Assembly: GCA_016165875.1 (NCBI GenBank)
Contig: JABBOT010000002.1
Span: 24,256,265 to 24,320,264 of the forward strand
DNA: 64,000 nt
Direction of reading: 5' to 3'
DNA from: Acanthopleura granulata
Lineage: Eukaryota; Mollusca; Polyplacophora; Chitonida; Chitonidae
The translations under genes and the position numbers were made by a program. The notes beneath the pieces were generated by a model, which saw nothing but the letters and a program-made list of their open reading frames with translations, did no database searches and was not told where the DNA came from. Within the stretch, counting starts at the first letter, position 1, and each line of letters opens with the position of its first letter. This document shows, in pieces, positions 24,901-37,800 of this stretch.

Positions 24901-27304
24901 TCTGGGTGCATATTTAGCAAAGTTGTACTTATCTCAAAATAGAGTCATCTGAATAGCGGGAATTTTCCAAGGAAATCACTATAGCCAACAACATTACATC
25001 TGATGGGATGAATCTCAGAGAATAATTTGCAGTCCTTCTATCCTCTCCAAGGACAATAAATATTTCGTTCACATGCAAGCAGAACAACAATCCCGTCCAA
25101 AAATATATTTTTAAGGATGGCCTAACTTACCATACTCCAGATCAAGTAGACATGTTTGACAAATATTCTTCATCTTTGAACAGGTTTGGCAGACCTCTGT
25201 CTTTTTAAACCTCATCCTTGCTCCAGGGCACCAGCGGAATACGCAGAAAGGACGTGCACAAATTTTACACTCTTTACCATACTTTTCTTTTGTCTGAAAG
25301 AAATCAACAACTTTATACTGATAATCTGTATGGCCTCAAAAATAAGTGCTATACAAAGACATCTCTTCAAGCTGGATATTTCACTAATACTAAACAAGGG
25401 TCATGTTCCATGTGTTAAACCACCATGTCAGAGCAGACCCGGAATATCACTCTAAAATACCACTTGGATGATTTATTTTTGCCCAATGTCACACTGTCGC
25501 TATTAATGGTAGTCACATAAAGTAATACACGCAATCTTGTATCCTACCTACACATTCATCCGGGTATTTACAAGTAGCACATGTATGTTAGTACGATATG
25601 CAGACTTTATATTTGAATTTGTTAGTAAAAGGCAACAGTCAGCTTTTGAACAGGAGTGTGAGACGTTAATGATGGTTCCTGTCACTAAAAAAGTCTAACT
25701 TCTGCAGAGCACACTTTCACGGCAACTCATCGAATGAAGAGGATACCTAGTTGACATATGAAATCTTCAGTGTCATTGCATACAATATCTGGCAGACTGT
25801 CACCTATTACATTGTTATCTGTTGCACATGGTATCTGGAACAAGGTAACGATCATTTATACAGCAGTTCTGACTCATGTTCTTTGTTCTCGATTTTATTT
25901 CATGCCTAGAAATTGTTTGATATGTACAGTTACAGTTTTTACAATACTGAGTCAAGGAACTTCACATTATAATTCATGTGAGATTCTCAACAGCACAAGA
26001 TACTTTACAATACGACGCTGTTTATTACTGTTCTGACTCTATTCATATCCAGCTCATCTCAGAATCATTAGGTTAGAAAGACACTGAAGAATGAATCATA
26101 CTTACCATTCGAATATAAGGGTTGTCTCCCAGGCAAGTCTGACACAGAATTGGGAATTCCTGAGTGACAAATCAAAATCATTACAAAAGATGATTTAAGG
26201 AGGAATCAAACAAGTTCTGCAAAATTCTTTCAAACTACAGGCTTTTTGTCATCATTTTGGAGAAAGGGCACACTGGATCTTGAATTTTGGGTGCATCAAA
26301 CTATGGGGTACATCTTGTAGTAGTAATCAACAGTACTGACATTATACAGTGCATCACTGGCTGCTAATTAGTGAAACCACAGGTTTGCTGTAAAGCAATG
26401 CTTTCACAACGATAAGCAATTTTGGTAACTTTGTAAATAAGCCAAGTTGGAAACAAGGGCGCAACTGGAAAACAGGCTACTCTCCATCATGATATGCATA
26501 AGGTTGACAGCAAGAGTATCACGAGGGGCTGCATCTGTTGTTGTATGCAAATACAGAGGAAGTTTCCAGAAAAGCTCTGAACACAAGGCTGATTCCTTTG
26601 TTGGCCCACTTCTTTGATAGTAGTCTAGTCTTTTCAACGGCCTTTTTGAGGAATGTGTCAAGTACATTTTCACTAATGTTGAAGCTGAGGACATGAACCG
26701 ACCTGTGTGGCCATAAAAGATATGAGAGTTTTATGATCTTGTTGTCATTTGAGTTGCAATTCTTATATCAGTTATAAGTTAACCATGAAATCTCAAAGAC
26801 CCAGGTGACCAAGTGAAAAAAATGACAGCTGAAAGAGCCTTCATTTTGGATAAAACTATCGACAGTTGCAGGGCTTAGTTAACTAAGCAGACGTAGTTGT
26901 TTCAGTGGTTGGACCAAAACACAGAGCAGTCAGACAAAGACCTTCAGAGTGGTTCAAAATATGAGTATGAGCTACAGGTAAGAAAAGCATCAGGCAATAT
27001 ACATCACTAAGTGATGACTAGCTCAGAGATTGCATGAATTAGGTTGATTAAGCCGGACACAACATTTGCCAGTTTTATACTGGTGACGAAATCTGATCAC
27101 CAGATCGTGCCGATTTTTTGTCCACGATTACATGCTCATTACATAGCTTGAAAAATAGAGGATAACAATTACTTTTGTTACCAATAACCCTGTTTGTACT
27201 TAGTGATGAGGCTATTTAACATCACATCAATCAAACACGTGGCTACTTACAGAATCTTCCCAGTTTTGTCGATTGTAAGTGTTAGCGCCTTTTGACATAG
27301 CCAT
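18930..27304 (-). CDS. RBM22: RBM22 pre-mRNA-splicing factor (complete, 428 aa)
   Basis: Exons 5' to 3': 27304-27251, 26159-26106, 25293-25131, 24481-24381, 23688-23513, 23084-22884, 20767-20526, 19838-19665, 19051-18930. Together 1287 bases, in phase at every join. RBM22 (yeast Cwc2/Ecm2-like) binds U6 snRNA and the catalytic core of the spliceosome in the nucleus. Visible features: start [19 protein letters not shown]-terminal zinc-binding cysteines ([34 protein letters not shown]); a CCCH zinc finger at about residues 166-184 ([19 protein letters not shown]); an RRM from about residue 232 ([29 protein letters not shown]); and a long Pro/Gly/Met-rich tail ending [14 protein letters not shown]. 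From memory the human protein is about 420 aa with the same order and the same HYPSQDP-RMGA end. Start chosen as the first in-frame ATG matching the family N-terminus. Confidence 0.97.
22307..22329. repeat. Poly-C tract in RBM22 intron
   Basis: A homopolymer C run interrupted by a single G on the + strand, in the intron between the 23084-22884 and 20767-20526 exons. It is a likely length-variable site and a possible sequencing error point. Confidence 0.85.
23720..24125 (-). repeat. tRNA-derived SINE inserted into an older SINE copy
   Basis: On the minus strand a full-length SINE runs from about 24045 to 23778. It has a tRNA-like head with A-box and B-box features (GGCCTCCGTGGTTTAGTCGG and GTGAGTTCAAGTCC), then a conserved body (GGAAGGTCTGCCAGCAACC, AAGTGAAATATTCTTGAGTA), then the tail AAAACACCAATCAAATAAAT. 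It is flanked by a perfect 10-bp duplication CCAGCATTAT (23768-23777 and 24046-24055). The flanks outside are the two halves of a second copy of the same SINE (CTCAAGAATATTCCAC at about 23742; GGGCAGAGCTCGGGGAAAACCCA at about 24071). It lies in an RBM22 intron. Confidence 0.88.
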
Positions 27305-27330
27305 CTTGGCGAAATGCGTTTCCGGAAGTA
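27302..27330 (-). promoter_or_regulatory. RBM22: RBM22 proximal promoter: YY1-like motif at the ATG and ETS site
   Basis: On the minus strand the start codon is embedded in CCAAGATGGC, the core of the YY1 motif that in many housekeeping genes overlaps the initiator ATG. On the + strand, 27322-27329 reads CCGGAAGT, a consensus ETS/GABP site, about 18-25 bases upstream of the ATG. A CCAAT-like sequence lies further upstream (about 27380). This pattern fits a TATA-less housekeeping promoter with a very short 5' UTR; binding is inferred. Confidence 0.45.
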
Positions 27331-28029
27331 CACTGAGCTGACCGACATTCTCCACTCGCGTGGGTACTCTTTGAGCACCAACCAATACGCGGAGAGCGTC
27401 GTTTGCACCGTCAATGACATAGACACAGGCTACGCATGACCGAAGAACTGTGTACAAACTTGTGTAGAGCTCTTTTAAGGAGACAGAGACTACCTGGGCA
27501 GATAATCTAATGGTAAACTCCAAATGAAGTAATAACCTGCATTAAGGAACTGTCATGTAGAGATCTTAAACCATCGAGGTCTATCGTTAGGCCTATCCTG
27601 TCTGTTTTTAACTGCCTCAACATTCAATCCTCAAACTGAAAAATCCAGTAAGTCCATTCCTCAAGGTATATAGTGGAAACAAGTTGGCCTTCAAGTCTGC
27701 CTTAATACGACAGCACGCAATAATTTCTGGGTTGGATTGAAAAATCAGGAACTTAGTCACTTTGTTACAACTGCTGTAAGTTTAAAACCTTACTCAAGTC
27801 GAAACCGCTGAAATATTTCCTTGTGCATCCTCAGTTGTGGGCAAGCTGCAATATCCCTCTACACCATTCACCCCAAGATTGATATACATGTACAATAAAT
27901 CAGAAGCACCCAACTACCATATTAGCAGACCTACATATTAAATTAATGGGCCCAAATATGCACATCCCATCTCAGGATTGAAATGATGTACACACATATT
28001 AAGGTGGATGTACCAATCACTGAATGTCT

Positions 28030-28108
28030 GCCAGCAACTTGCATACCGTCTTGTAAGTGAAAATATTCTTGAGTACGGCGCAAAACACCAATCAAATAAA
28101 TACCCCCA
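28030..28108 (+). repeat. SINE 3' fragment
   Basis: Only the 3' body and tail are present: CTGCCAGCAACTTGC, AAGTGAAAATATTCTTGAGTA and CGGCGCAAAACACCAATCAAATAAATA. Same family as the copies in the RBM22 and PDPK1 introns. Confidence 0.75.
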
Positions 28109-30904
28109 AAACCTACAAAATCCTACAGTCACAGATTAAAGACAAATCAGAAATGAAGAACATGAACCAAACATAAGGGTATAAAAGATTTGCTTTAATG
28201 TCATCATATTTGAACATGTCCACTTACATGCATAATGCTTTTAATTAAACAACTTTAATTGGGTGACATCAATTTTCCATTGCATCACTCAGGTCACAAC
28301 ACCAGTGGTATTTAACAAGATTTTATACACATATTTTTTGATACAAAGAGTGCTGTGACCAATCCACCTCATGATAATTTTAGAGGTTGGAAAATAAGCA
28401 ATTGCAAGAAGACAGAGTGCAGGTATACTCACTGTATATCCCACAGTGTTTGTAGTAAAAAGACTCACAAGCCCATTTCCTATCCACACAACAGGCCATT
28501 TCATACAGTGGCACATTTACATATGATGATAGGTTTGCAGAGCCTATTATGGTTGGGCCCTTTTGCTGTACAGTGAAAGACACATATATGTAAAATGGTG
28601 TCTCACACATAAATGGCATAAAACCAATTCACAGGCATCAGTGTCAAAGACTAACATAAAACCTTGAAAACACATAAAATAACAGAGGCATTAAAAACTG
28701 AAAATGAGCACTTAGAGCTAACACTGAAACCAAACTAAGTGAAACGGTTCATATAGCATTTATCTGACCAGTATATACTCTTCAATATTAGATGCTTTTA
28801 TACCACTGTTAGAAAGGGGGTGGGGTGGTGGAGGGAAGGGGGGGACTTTTACGACAACATTGTAGTTACTTTCTGCTGTCAAACTGGCAATATGCTTAAA
28901 AAGTAGAAGTACACAGACATCCAATAAAATGATATTCTACCATTATAACTTATTTACATGAATATTCTCAACACAGGCTTCCACATAGCTGCTTTTTTAG
29001 TTTGTATGAGTAACTTCTGAATGCACCATCAGATAATGTCATACAGAATAAAAAAATATCCTTAAAATTAAAGTACATGAAAAGCCATGTGAGTCATCAA
29101 AAAAACTGAAGATATTGATATGGTACACAGGCAAGCCACGTCTTCCATATTTCAATGTTGCCATTTGATTTAGCTTATTATGGCATAGTCTCTAAATAAA
29201 ACCCAAAGAAATTCCTTACAATAATTTTCTTGACCCCTAAATGGATTGTGTGTGCATGCGTGTGCTGACGACAATCAAGTGAGCTTTATGTGTTGATGTA
29301 TGCTGACTGTGGCGTTGAGTTGACAAGCTTCAGGACACCAGCACTCACATACTGTTAGCTGTGCATGTAGTCAGCCCTATGCTAGTACAATATTCCTAAG
29401 TCTACACTATGGCACTAAACATTGCAGTGATGGCAATTTAACATCACACCTGTTAATGGGCATATAACTGCCGAATATTTGAGCATGCACATTTCGTGTA
29501 CTTCCTGTTTGTGGCCGAAATCACTGGATGTTTCTTTAAGAGGACATTTTTGCTTCACCGCACAGAGACTGTTGGTTTCTTCAGTATATGACCTCAACAA
29601 CCATACCACTTTATATTGATCAGGTCAGGTGTTTTCATTATTACAGAATGGTTGTTTGAACTACTGACCAAATGCCACAGTCAGTTCTATCCAAAAAATT
29701 CATATTTCATGTATCAACATATTTTTTGTTGCTTACAGCCAAGTTATGTTACATACAACTGTTTTAATGAACTAATAATAAGGTTCTCTCAAGCTGTCAT
29801 CATTATGGTAACTCTTTAAAATATTGCAGGCTTTCAATCCGGTGGTGTTTTTGAAAAATTGTTTTCATGTGTATGTAGAGTTTCTCTTTTATAGTATGAA
29901 ATTCACATTTCTCACACAAGATAAGAATTGGGTACTTCTGTATTCGGTTAACCTTTAAAATGATAGATCTGAAGACAGGACCTGAATGTAACATTGATGG
30001 TAAAATGACCACATGAAGTGGGTTACAGTGTCAGAATACTGAAACCGAGTTTGGAACAAGTTTGTAAACACCCTAACAGTGTGTCACCTGCAAACATGGG
30101 CTTCACAGATTCAGACTTCATGATTCATCGATCTGTGTCCTAATAAACTATGTAAATATTTCAGAGTTAAGCCCGTCCCCACTGCAGGTGACAACCACAA
30201 CTGTAACTTCAGAAAACAGAACCAGTTCTGTCTTTGCTCGGTGACATGGATGTCATCCTGATGTCGTCGCGACATAGCGTCGGCAATGGGGATGGCACTA
30301 CAGACTAAACAGCATTCTATTTTTTCGATGTTGCAGTTGCGGCTGCAGTTGTAGACGTCGCATGCAGTGGGCATGGCACTTCACTGAACTTCTAGCATTA
30401 GGATAACACCACATTTCTGCAACTGCATACTAACTGATGTTCAACAAAATTTCACCTTTGTCAACACAAATCTACCTTTAGCCGTAGTCAACATTACTTA
30501 TTATTACATGTATAATTCATTACATACACCTTGTGTTTGGTATTCACATGATCATCCCTGCAATGATCAAGTCATTGGGCAGTGGACAGGTTAAAAAGCT
30601 TCTGCACTGAGCCATTACTAGAAACAACTTTACAATAAAGTTATATCTAAAACAATGTTGACTGCTATTTGTCAGACACACAGTTTTAGCCCCATCACTC
30701 ACAATTTGCACCCATTAGGCCAATAAAACACGTGCTACAGATTTGCACAATGAAATGTAAACAGTTCTATACTTTAAAAAAAGCCTCTAAAAATTTCTCC
30801 AATCCTTTGGACATGACCAACCTTGGCACACCCCAGCATACCTATATACAAATAATGGTTATGTCCTATGACAACCCAGCCTGGGTATTAAAAACATATA
30901 TATT

Positions 30905-30910
30905 TTTATT
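30905..30910 (-). promoter_or_regulatory. PDPK1: Candidate polyadenylation signal, PDPK1
   Basis: AATAAA on the minus strand, about 960 bases past the PDPK1 stop. It is the nearest canonical hexamer noticed; a variant signal closer to the stop cannot be excluded. Confidence 0.3.
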
Positions 30911-31624
30911 CCTCACAATACACAATTAAATTTTACAAATGTTGGAAATCATCCCCTCTTCAGTAAGCACAGTTAACTTCTTGTTTCAGAAAAATGTGCA
31001 ACAATTGGCATCTAACTTTTAAATCTAAAACATACAAAGTAGGATACATGTACAGCAAGAGTCAGTTCCAAACACATGCATATCTTCATTTGTTAATTCC
31101 AATATAGTTAACACCTCAATGTCTTACTTATCACCTTAATTTTACGATCACTTTCATGATATTTCTCTGAAATTACTTTTACCACAGTTTGGCCCATATT
31201 CTCTTCATTATTCACTAAAATCATGTAAATTTGTATATCATAGACCCCAAATTCTGGATCATCTATTATAATCCCTTGTTTTATCTGAATAACAAGGTCT
31301 CCATATAAATTTTGTTTTTTTCACTATCCTTTACTTCCTAATATTTACATCTGTTTCGGTTAAATATGTAGATCATCAACACCGAGCCTGCATCATCTCA
31401 CTGGTAAGCAGGCTTGCCCAGGACTCTACAGTACTTACTCAGTTCACTGTGGCCTGGCTGTCCTATAGTACATGTGCCATCCACTCACGTCAACAAAAAA
31501 AAAGTACTATGGGCGTCCAGTTTCAAACGTCATTTCACTGAACAAACAGTTTCCATTACAGAATGACTTCAAAGAAGCTATTCGTATTTCTAGGACTTCA
31601 TAGTACAAATGGTTGGCCTACTCC

Positions 31625-31800
31625 ACAACTTTTCAGAACCAAGGAGCCAATGGCCTTCCAGTAACTTCCAGTAACAGTCCATAGTTCCATGAGGTTCCAT
31701 TACAGAGTTCATAGCCTCATGAGGTTCAGTAAGCCCACAGACCTGCAAGGTTCCAATACAGAGTTCACAGCCCTGTGATATTCCAGTACAGACACAGCAC
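31625..31800. repeat. Degenerate short tandem repeat in PDPK1 3' flank
   Basis: Repeated variants of GTTCCATTACAGAGTTCATAGCC and GTTCCAATACAGAGTTCACAGCC occur several times at irregular spacing of roughly 25-50 bp. It lies just past the PDPK1 stop codon, probably in the 3' UTR. Confidence 0.55.
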
Positions 31801-31867
31801 ACAGGGCCTTCCTGAGATAAAGATTATCAACACCAGACACCAGGTGTTGCGGTAAAATGTATCACTA

Positions 31868-34800
31868 TTAATGCTTATCTTTGTCACCATAGTAACGCTG
31901 CCAGACTTCTTCTATTGCCTTGCACCAAGCCTGTGCATGTCCAGTATGATCTTCAAGGTAGTAAGTTCTACTAGGCTGTAAAAAAATAACAGAAGACAAT
32001 AACCCCGTTTCAACAGGTCAAAGACAGATATGATCTAATGAGATATAAGTATATGTTTAACAGCTGAAAGACACTTTAAGATAAACAATGGTTCATCCTA
32101 GAGTAGAAATGACAAAATTTTTTGCATCTTTAAGGTGGCGAAATTTAACAGCTTTCATAAATTTTGATCCAAATATGAAGACTTACAGAGTTAAGCTTGC
32201 AGAAGCCCATGTACATGCTGCAATGGGCTGTTTTAAAGCTATATTCAACAAGTTTAGCTGTTGGCATGTCCTTCACCTTTGTGTTATTATGAGACAAATA
32301 CCAGTTCTTGTCTTAAAGAAAAAGAATGATGACCTCAAACCACCGAGTAAATATAAACTTGACTGATGGAAGGCAGTTTGAGATATCTTGTTCACAAGAT
32401 CAGGTTTGAAAAACAAATTGCCGGATGGACACTGGGACACCTGAAGTGCATTTCTATGTCAGTTCATCACTCTCACGGGAGGGGGCTACAAGTTTTCATA
32501 GCCATACAGTTGAATACAAAACAGCACTGAGGCCAGAATAATTTCTATGCCTCTGAATATGTACATCTTTTTATAGACCAAATAACACCACTTAACTATC
32601 TGGGGTCGATCTGGGCGCAATACAGATCATCAGGCTTGATTACACGTCACAATCAGCTCCAATATCAAAGATATTTCAATCCATTCTCGAAAATTCTGTT
32701 GCAGACTACCTCCGGAGGATTTCATCAAAGATGACATGAAACACAAACTTACCGTGTGAATGAAGAATATTTTGAAGGTCTTCACTTCTGGACGTAGCTC
32801 TTTGGACCTGACAAAATTACAAGCAATACATGCGAAACCAGGAGTAGAGTACATACACTTATATATATCATATTTTATGTTTGTTTGTTTGATTGGGATT
32901 TAACATTGCTTTCAACATTATTTCAGTCATATCATGGCGATATCTCCTTGTACCAGGCTGGACCCAATGTTGACATTCACAATGCTGGAAAACCACGCCG
33001 AAGGCCCCAGGCACAATGAGTGAGTGAGTGCTTGGGTTTAGTGCCGTATTCAACAATGTTTCAGTCATATGACCACAAGGAGTCCTTCTGGAGCGTGCAT
33101 ATATAGTGTGCCTTCTGGTGGCAGGGCAAGCTCATGCCGCCAAAGTGCTACCACCACCAGAACATTATGCCGCAGACACCAGATATGACACCCCACCCAG
33201 TCACATTTTACTGACACAGGGCCGACCAGTCCTGTTTCCTTGCTCTAACCTCTCTGTTCCGAGCGCCAAGCGAGGGAGCAACAAGTACCATTTTTTCAAC
33301 CCAGGCTTGAAACTGGATCTCCTGACTTCAAGGTGGATGCTCTAACCACTAGACCATCGAGGTGGTTCAGACACATTGATATCACATGTTGACAATGGGA
33401 TAACCTTTACTTCTTTACTAGCTTTACTGAGTGCCAAGTGCGGTGGTACCGTCATATTTTATGATACATCATACAGCTGAAAGAAATGCCAATTCCAGCA
33501 AACTTCATACAAGACCACACTAGACAGAATTACCATGTTTACTGACCACTAGTTGTCACCAAGGTCACAAGAGCAACTGATGAGGTGGCAAACTGTCATG
33601 TCCTGCTTCTAGATGCTGGTGTTAAGACTGATACATAAAACCATGACCAGAATGACTGGGTGCTATGCAGAGCTGAATATTGTTCAGAACAATCAATGCC
33701 AGCAGCAGCATACATACATGTTTGTATCAGGGACTTGTCAAGCAAATTAATCACCGGCAGCTCCATTTCACAACATCCTGGTCACTTGAAATATTCATCA
33801 ACTCTAAAGTGAATGAACTGCTAACAATATAGCCTTGAAAAAAAGTTTGCAGTTAACAAGTCTATGGTATAAACATCTGAGGAAATTTATGTAAAGAATA
33901 GCATATTCATCGTTTACCATGGTACTTGTCCTTTTAATACTTTGTTCGCTGGATCTACATAGTAGAGATGGGGCCCTTCAGTCATCAGAAACATCCGCCT
34001 CCTGGCAAATAGTCCCTGAAGAATACAACACTCAGTAATTTGTTAAGATAAACTCATGTGAATACATGATTAGGTCTGAGGTAACATCGAGGGGATGAGC
34101 TTAGGGAAAACCAAAAACTGAACTCAAATACATCAGAGATAACAGGTTATTTTTATTATAAATAATTTTAACTTAATGAACTGTCATATTCCCCCATGCC
34201 CATACAAGTTTACCAGAGAACAAAGGTTCCAAGCTTACGTCATAGTGAACCAGAAAGGTATTTTATTCTACTCTTTGGAAATTGTTTACATGCACGTACA
34301 GGCCACATCAAAGTGCCACAGTTTAAATCTGAATAACACATAAATCACAAAAATTATTTGTTGACCATTCTGCATATCTAACACTTAGGTCTCTCTCTCT
34401 CTGAAGACTAGATATCAGTTTCTCTGTTCCTTTCGTTTAGAACTTAACGAATATGACAGAACTGATACTGAACCATGTCTGGGAGTCTACACTACTGCAT
34501 AATTTCGCTGGCAAAAGAGTGAGGATAAATGACCTGCTCACCTTACGCTTGTCCAGCAGGCCTTGCTTCAAGATAAGGTTTCCCTCCACAAACCTGTGGT
34601 ACTCGTTGGACTTGATCTGCTCCTCCAGGCGAATCTTCCTCTCATCGTCAGTCAGCCTAAACCACACAACAGAGAGGTTCAAAACCAATGACAATAATCC
34701 TAAAGAACACCTTAAACATTCCCGTTATTATACACATCCTACCGTTAGCTGTCTATCATTAGGCTTGCCTGTACAGTTCAGATTACAAAAGATGCCCATT

Positions 34801-37800
34801 AAGCAGGAAAAATACAGAAGTGTAAAAATCCATACATATAATACACATCGCCAAAAACAAATATAAAATATTCTCTATATCTTTACATGTGGCAGGGATA
34901 GACAATCAGCAAGTTGTAGAAACTTATTTTTAAGAAGATAAGCATTTCTTGGGAATATAAAAAAAGGACATAGTGTATGCCTGTATTTTTTGGGGGGGGG
35001 GGGTTGACTCTTTTGAAATAGATCATCTTTAACTGTGACAAATTTAGAGCTGAACAATTTTTTGACATTCTCTTCTACCACAGATAAGTGCTCATGCCGG
35101 TCTCTGTATGTGTACCATTATGGTATACCTACACAGTGTCTGCGATTATCTCACCAATGCGGGCATCATCGAGACCAGGCTAAAATAATAAAGCACATCT
35201 TATTATTTTATCTCGTTCACGGTAGCATTAAGCTGCAAGTGAGAAAGCATTCCATGGTCTTTAGAGTGTTAGCTACAAGCATACAGGTACATTCATGTTC
35301 TTCTTATACCTCTCTGACAGAATAACAAAACATATGACACACACATGCACACACTGCAAACATCACAAATCTCTCTTTTCACCTTTACATCTCAGATGAG
35401 AATGTGTAATAATTTTATATGGTTAACACTGGAAAGAAAAGGATATAAACACTGGTGGTTACCCTGTTTTTACTCCAGAGTTGTGGGTTGTAGGAGTTAG
35501 CAGGCAGATAGGGAGTTAACTCCGGTGGTTTCTGTTCAGGAAGTGTGTCCCACTCTACTCCCTTGTAGAATTCGTGATTTTTCAATGCCTTCATTCCACC
35601 TTTTTCTTCACAGCCTAACCTTTCTGATGGTTCTATAACCTGATATTTGAAAATAAAATGAGAATGTTGTGCTCAGCATTAACATAGAAAAGCTGTGATG
35701 AACTTCTGACCTTCATAACTCAAACATATCACTTATTACAGGTACAGGTATGATCTGTTTATTACATAAAATCTACACGTGCTGTTTGAACACAATCTTT
35801 ATGATATCACACATTTATTGCTGACAAAGAAATACAAATTCTCCCATGTTTTTGGTAAAAATTTTCAATAAAAATAGAATGAAAAGTATAAACAGTAAAT
35901 GATAATAGCCACTGCCTCTGCAGTGGTGCTTCCATCATAGCCAGATGATCTTACCAATAGTTTTTCCACTAAATCACGAGCTGTATCACCGAATCCCTCA
36001 GGAAACTCATACTCCAGCTTGGTAATCTTCTGGAATATTTGGTACTCATGCCTTCAACAAGATGATACGAGTACACACATACATACATTCTCAACCTGTC
36101 TTTAGTATCCCATTCAAATACCAAATACCAAAATTCATTATTTATTACATTTGTTCAGAAGTACAAAATTCAGACAAATTTTACGGGAATAAGGAAAAGT
36201 TTTGAAACAGCCCATAATATCATAAAATAGCAATATCAATGCCTCCATCAATGTGATAAGTAATACACGCAGAGAAAGAAATCAGCAATCAGTTAAAATG
36301 AATGTTACTACATATTTCTTTTTTGGATATGATACTTGTTAGCTTTAGGAATTCAAAAATCTAAATAAAATATTAATATAACATTTTACCACCTACACAG
36401 ACTATTTAAACTCTGAAAATTGAAGACGAGGAAATCAACACCAGGATGACAGACTATACTCACCCTCCTCTGAAGGGAGGTAACCCTGATAAAAGTTGGT
36501 AAATGATGCACCCCAATGCCCATAAATCAGTACTGAAATTAGAAAAAAAGATTAACAAGACACTGATTCTTCAAACAGATACATGTTTACACATGTAAAT
36601 CTCAACCTAAAAATTCCTTTTGATTACCTCTCAGAAAAAAACATTTAGCATCGATTTCAGGATGTAGATCCTGAATTTGAAAGAGCAAAACTGCACGAAT
36701 GGAAAATGGGCACACAAATTCGTGACTGGTACCGCAATTTACAGAAAGTGAAGGACAGACTGCGACAAAGCATGGTCTTTCAAGTTCATTGCCATCAACC
36801 CTCTTGACAGTCCACACAGACAATATTAGCATAAATTTCAGTTTTTGTCACATTCTGTAAGTAGGCTACATGACAAGTACTGATTTACTTTATGGTCACA
36901 AACTTGCCAGTCACAATCTTGCTGACCAATGGTCTGTTAATCACAAGCTAAGCAAATCACTCTCCTTGATTTTGCTTTCATTAAAACAGGTAGCCATTAA
37001 AACGCTGACTGATCACCGATACTAACCTACAATGAGGATCTTTACTTGTAAGGATTTCAGGTGATACATATTGAGCTGTTCCAACAAATGATTTCTTTCT
37101 CCCAGTTTCTGGTTGATCTGGAAAAAACAAACTGCTATTTGCATCATTTTTCTTTATGGGATATAATACACATATTATACAAACATTTATCAGATATCCT
37201 CGGATTCAGAGTAGCTTCTGTTGAAACAATGAACATTCTTTAAATTTCCACGTTAACTGAACATGTTCAAATATGTTCCAAGCTAAAAATTACAAAGCAC
37301 TTTTAATACAGTTTTGAAAGCGGTTCACATTGTATTAAAAATGAAATTCACGCTTTCCAACATCAATTCTGACCTCTCTACATATGGTAGTAAACAGCAG
37401 AAGCTGCAATTTTAAATGAAGAGACCACACCATTAATTTAGTTCACAAAATTCAATACCTTAAAGTTAAATGTACTATATAAATGTAACAGTGTTAGGAA
37501 AAAAAATAACCTCTTGTATCCTCATCTTTCTTGATCATCTTTGCTGATCCAAAGTCTGTTATTTGAATGTGCATTTCATCATTTAACAGAATGTTTTCTG
37601 GTTTCAGATCTCTGAAGTGACATGAAAAAAAATAAACATACTTTCTCTCCAATATATTCCAACAAGAGTTGAGGTGAACACATTAGTTTTAAATGTATAA
37701 AACAATAGCGGCTTCATTATTTATTTATTTATTTGATTGATTGATGTTTCACTCCGTACTCAAAAATATTTCACTTATACGACAGTTGCCAGCATTATGG

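Larger units (their letters stand above)
27540..31867. other. Region between RBM22 and PDPK1; no conserved exon seen
   Basis: This 4.3 kb lies upstream of RBM22 and downstream of the PDPK1 stop. It contains a SINE fragment (28030-28108), a G-rich tract (28816-28851) and AT-rich sequence. Part of the right side is probably PDPK1 3' UTR; the nearest canonical minus-strand AATAAA I found is at 30905-30910, which would give a 3' UTR of about 0.95 kb. Small open frames here show no recognisable protein. Confidence 0.45.
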
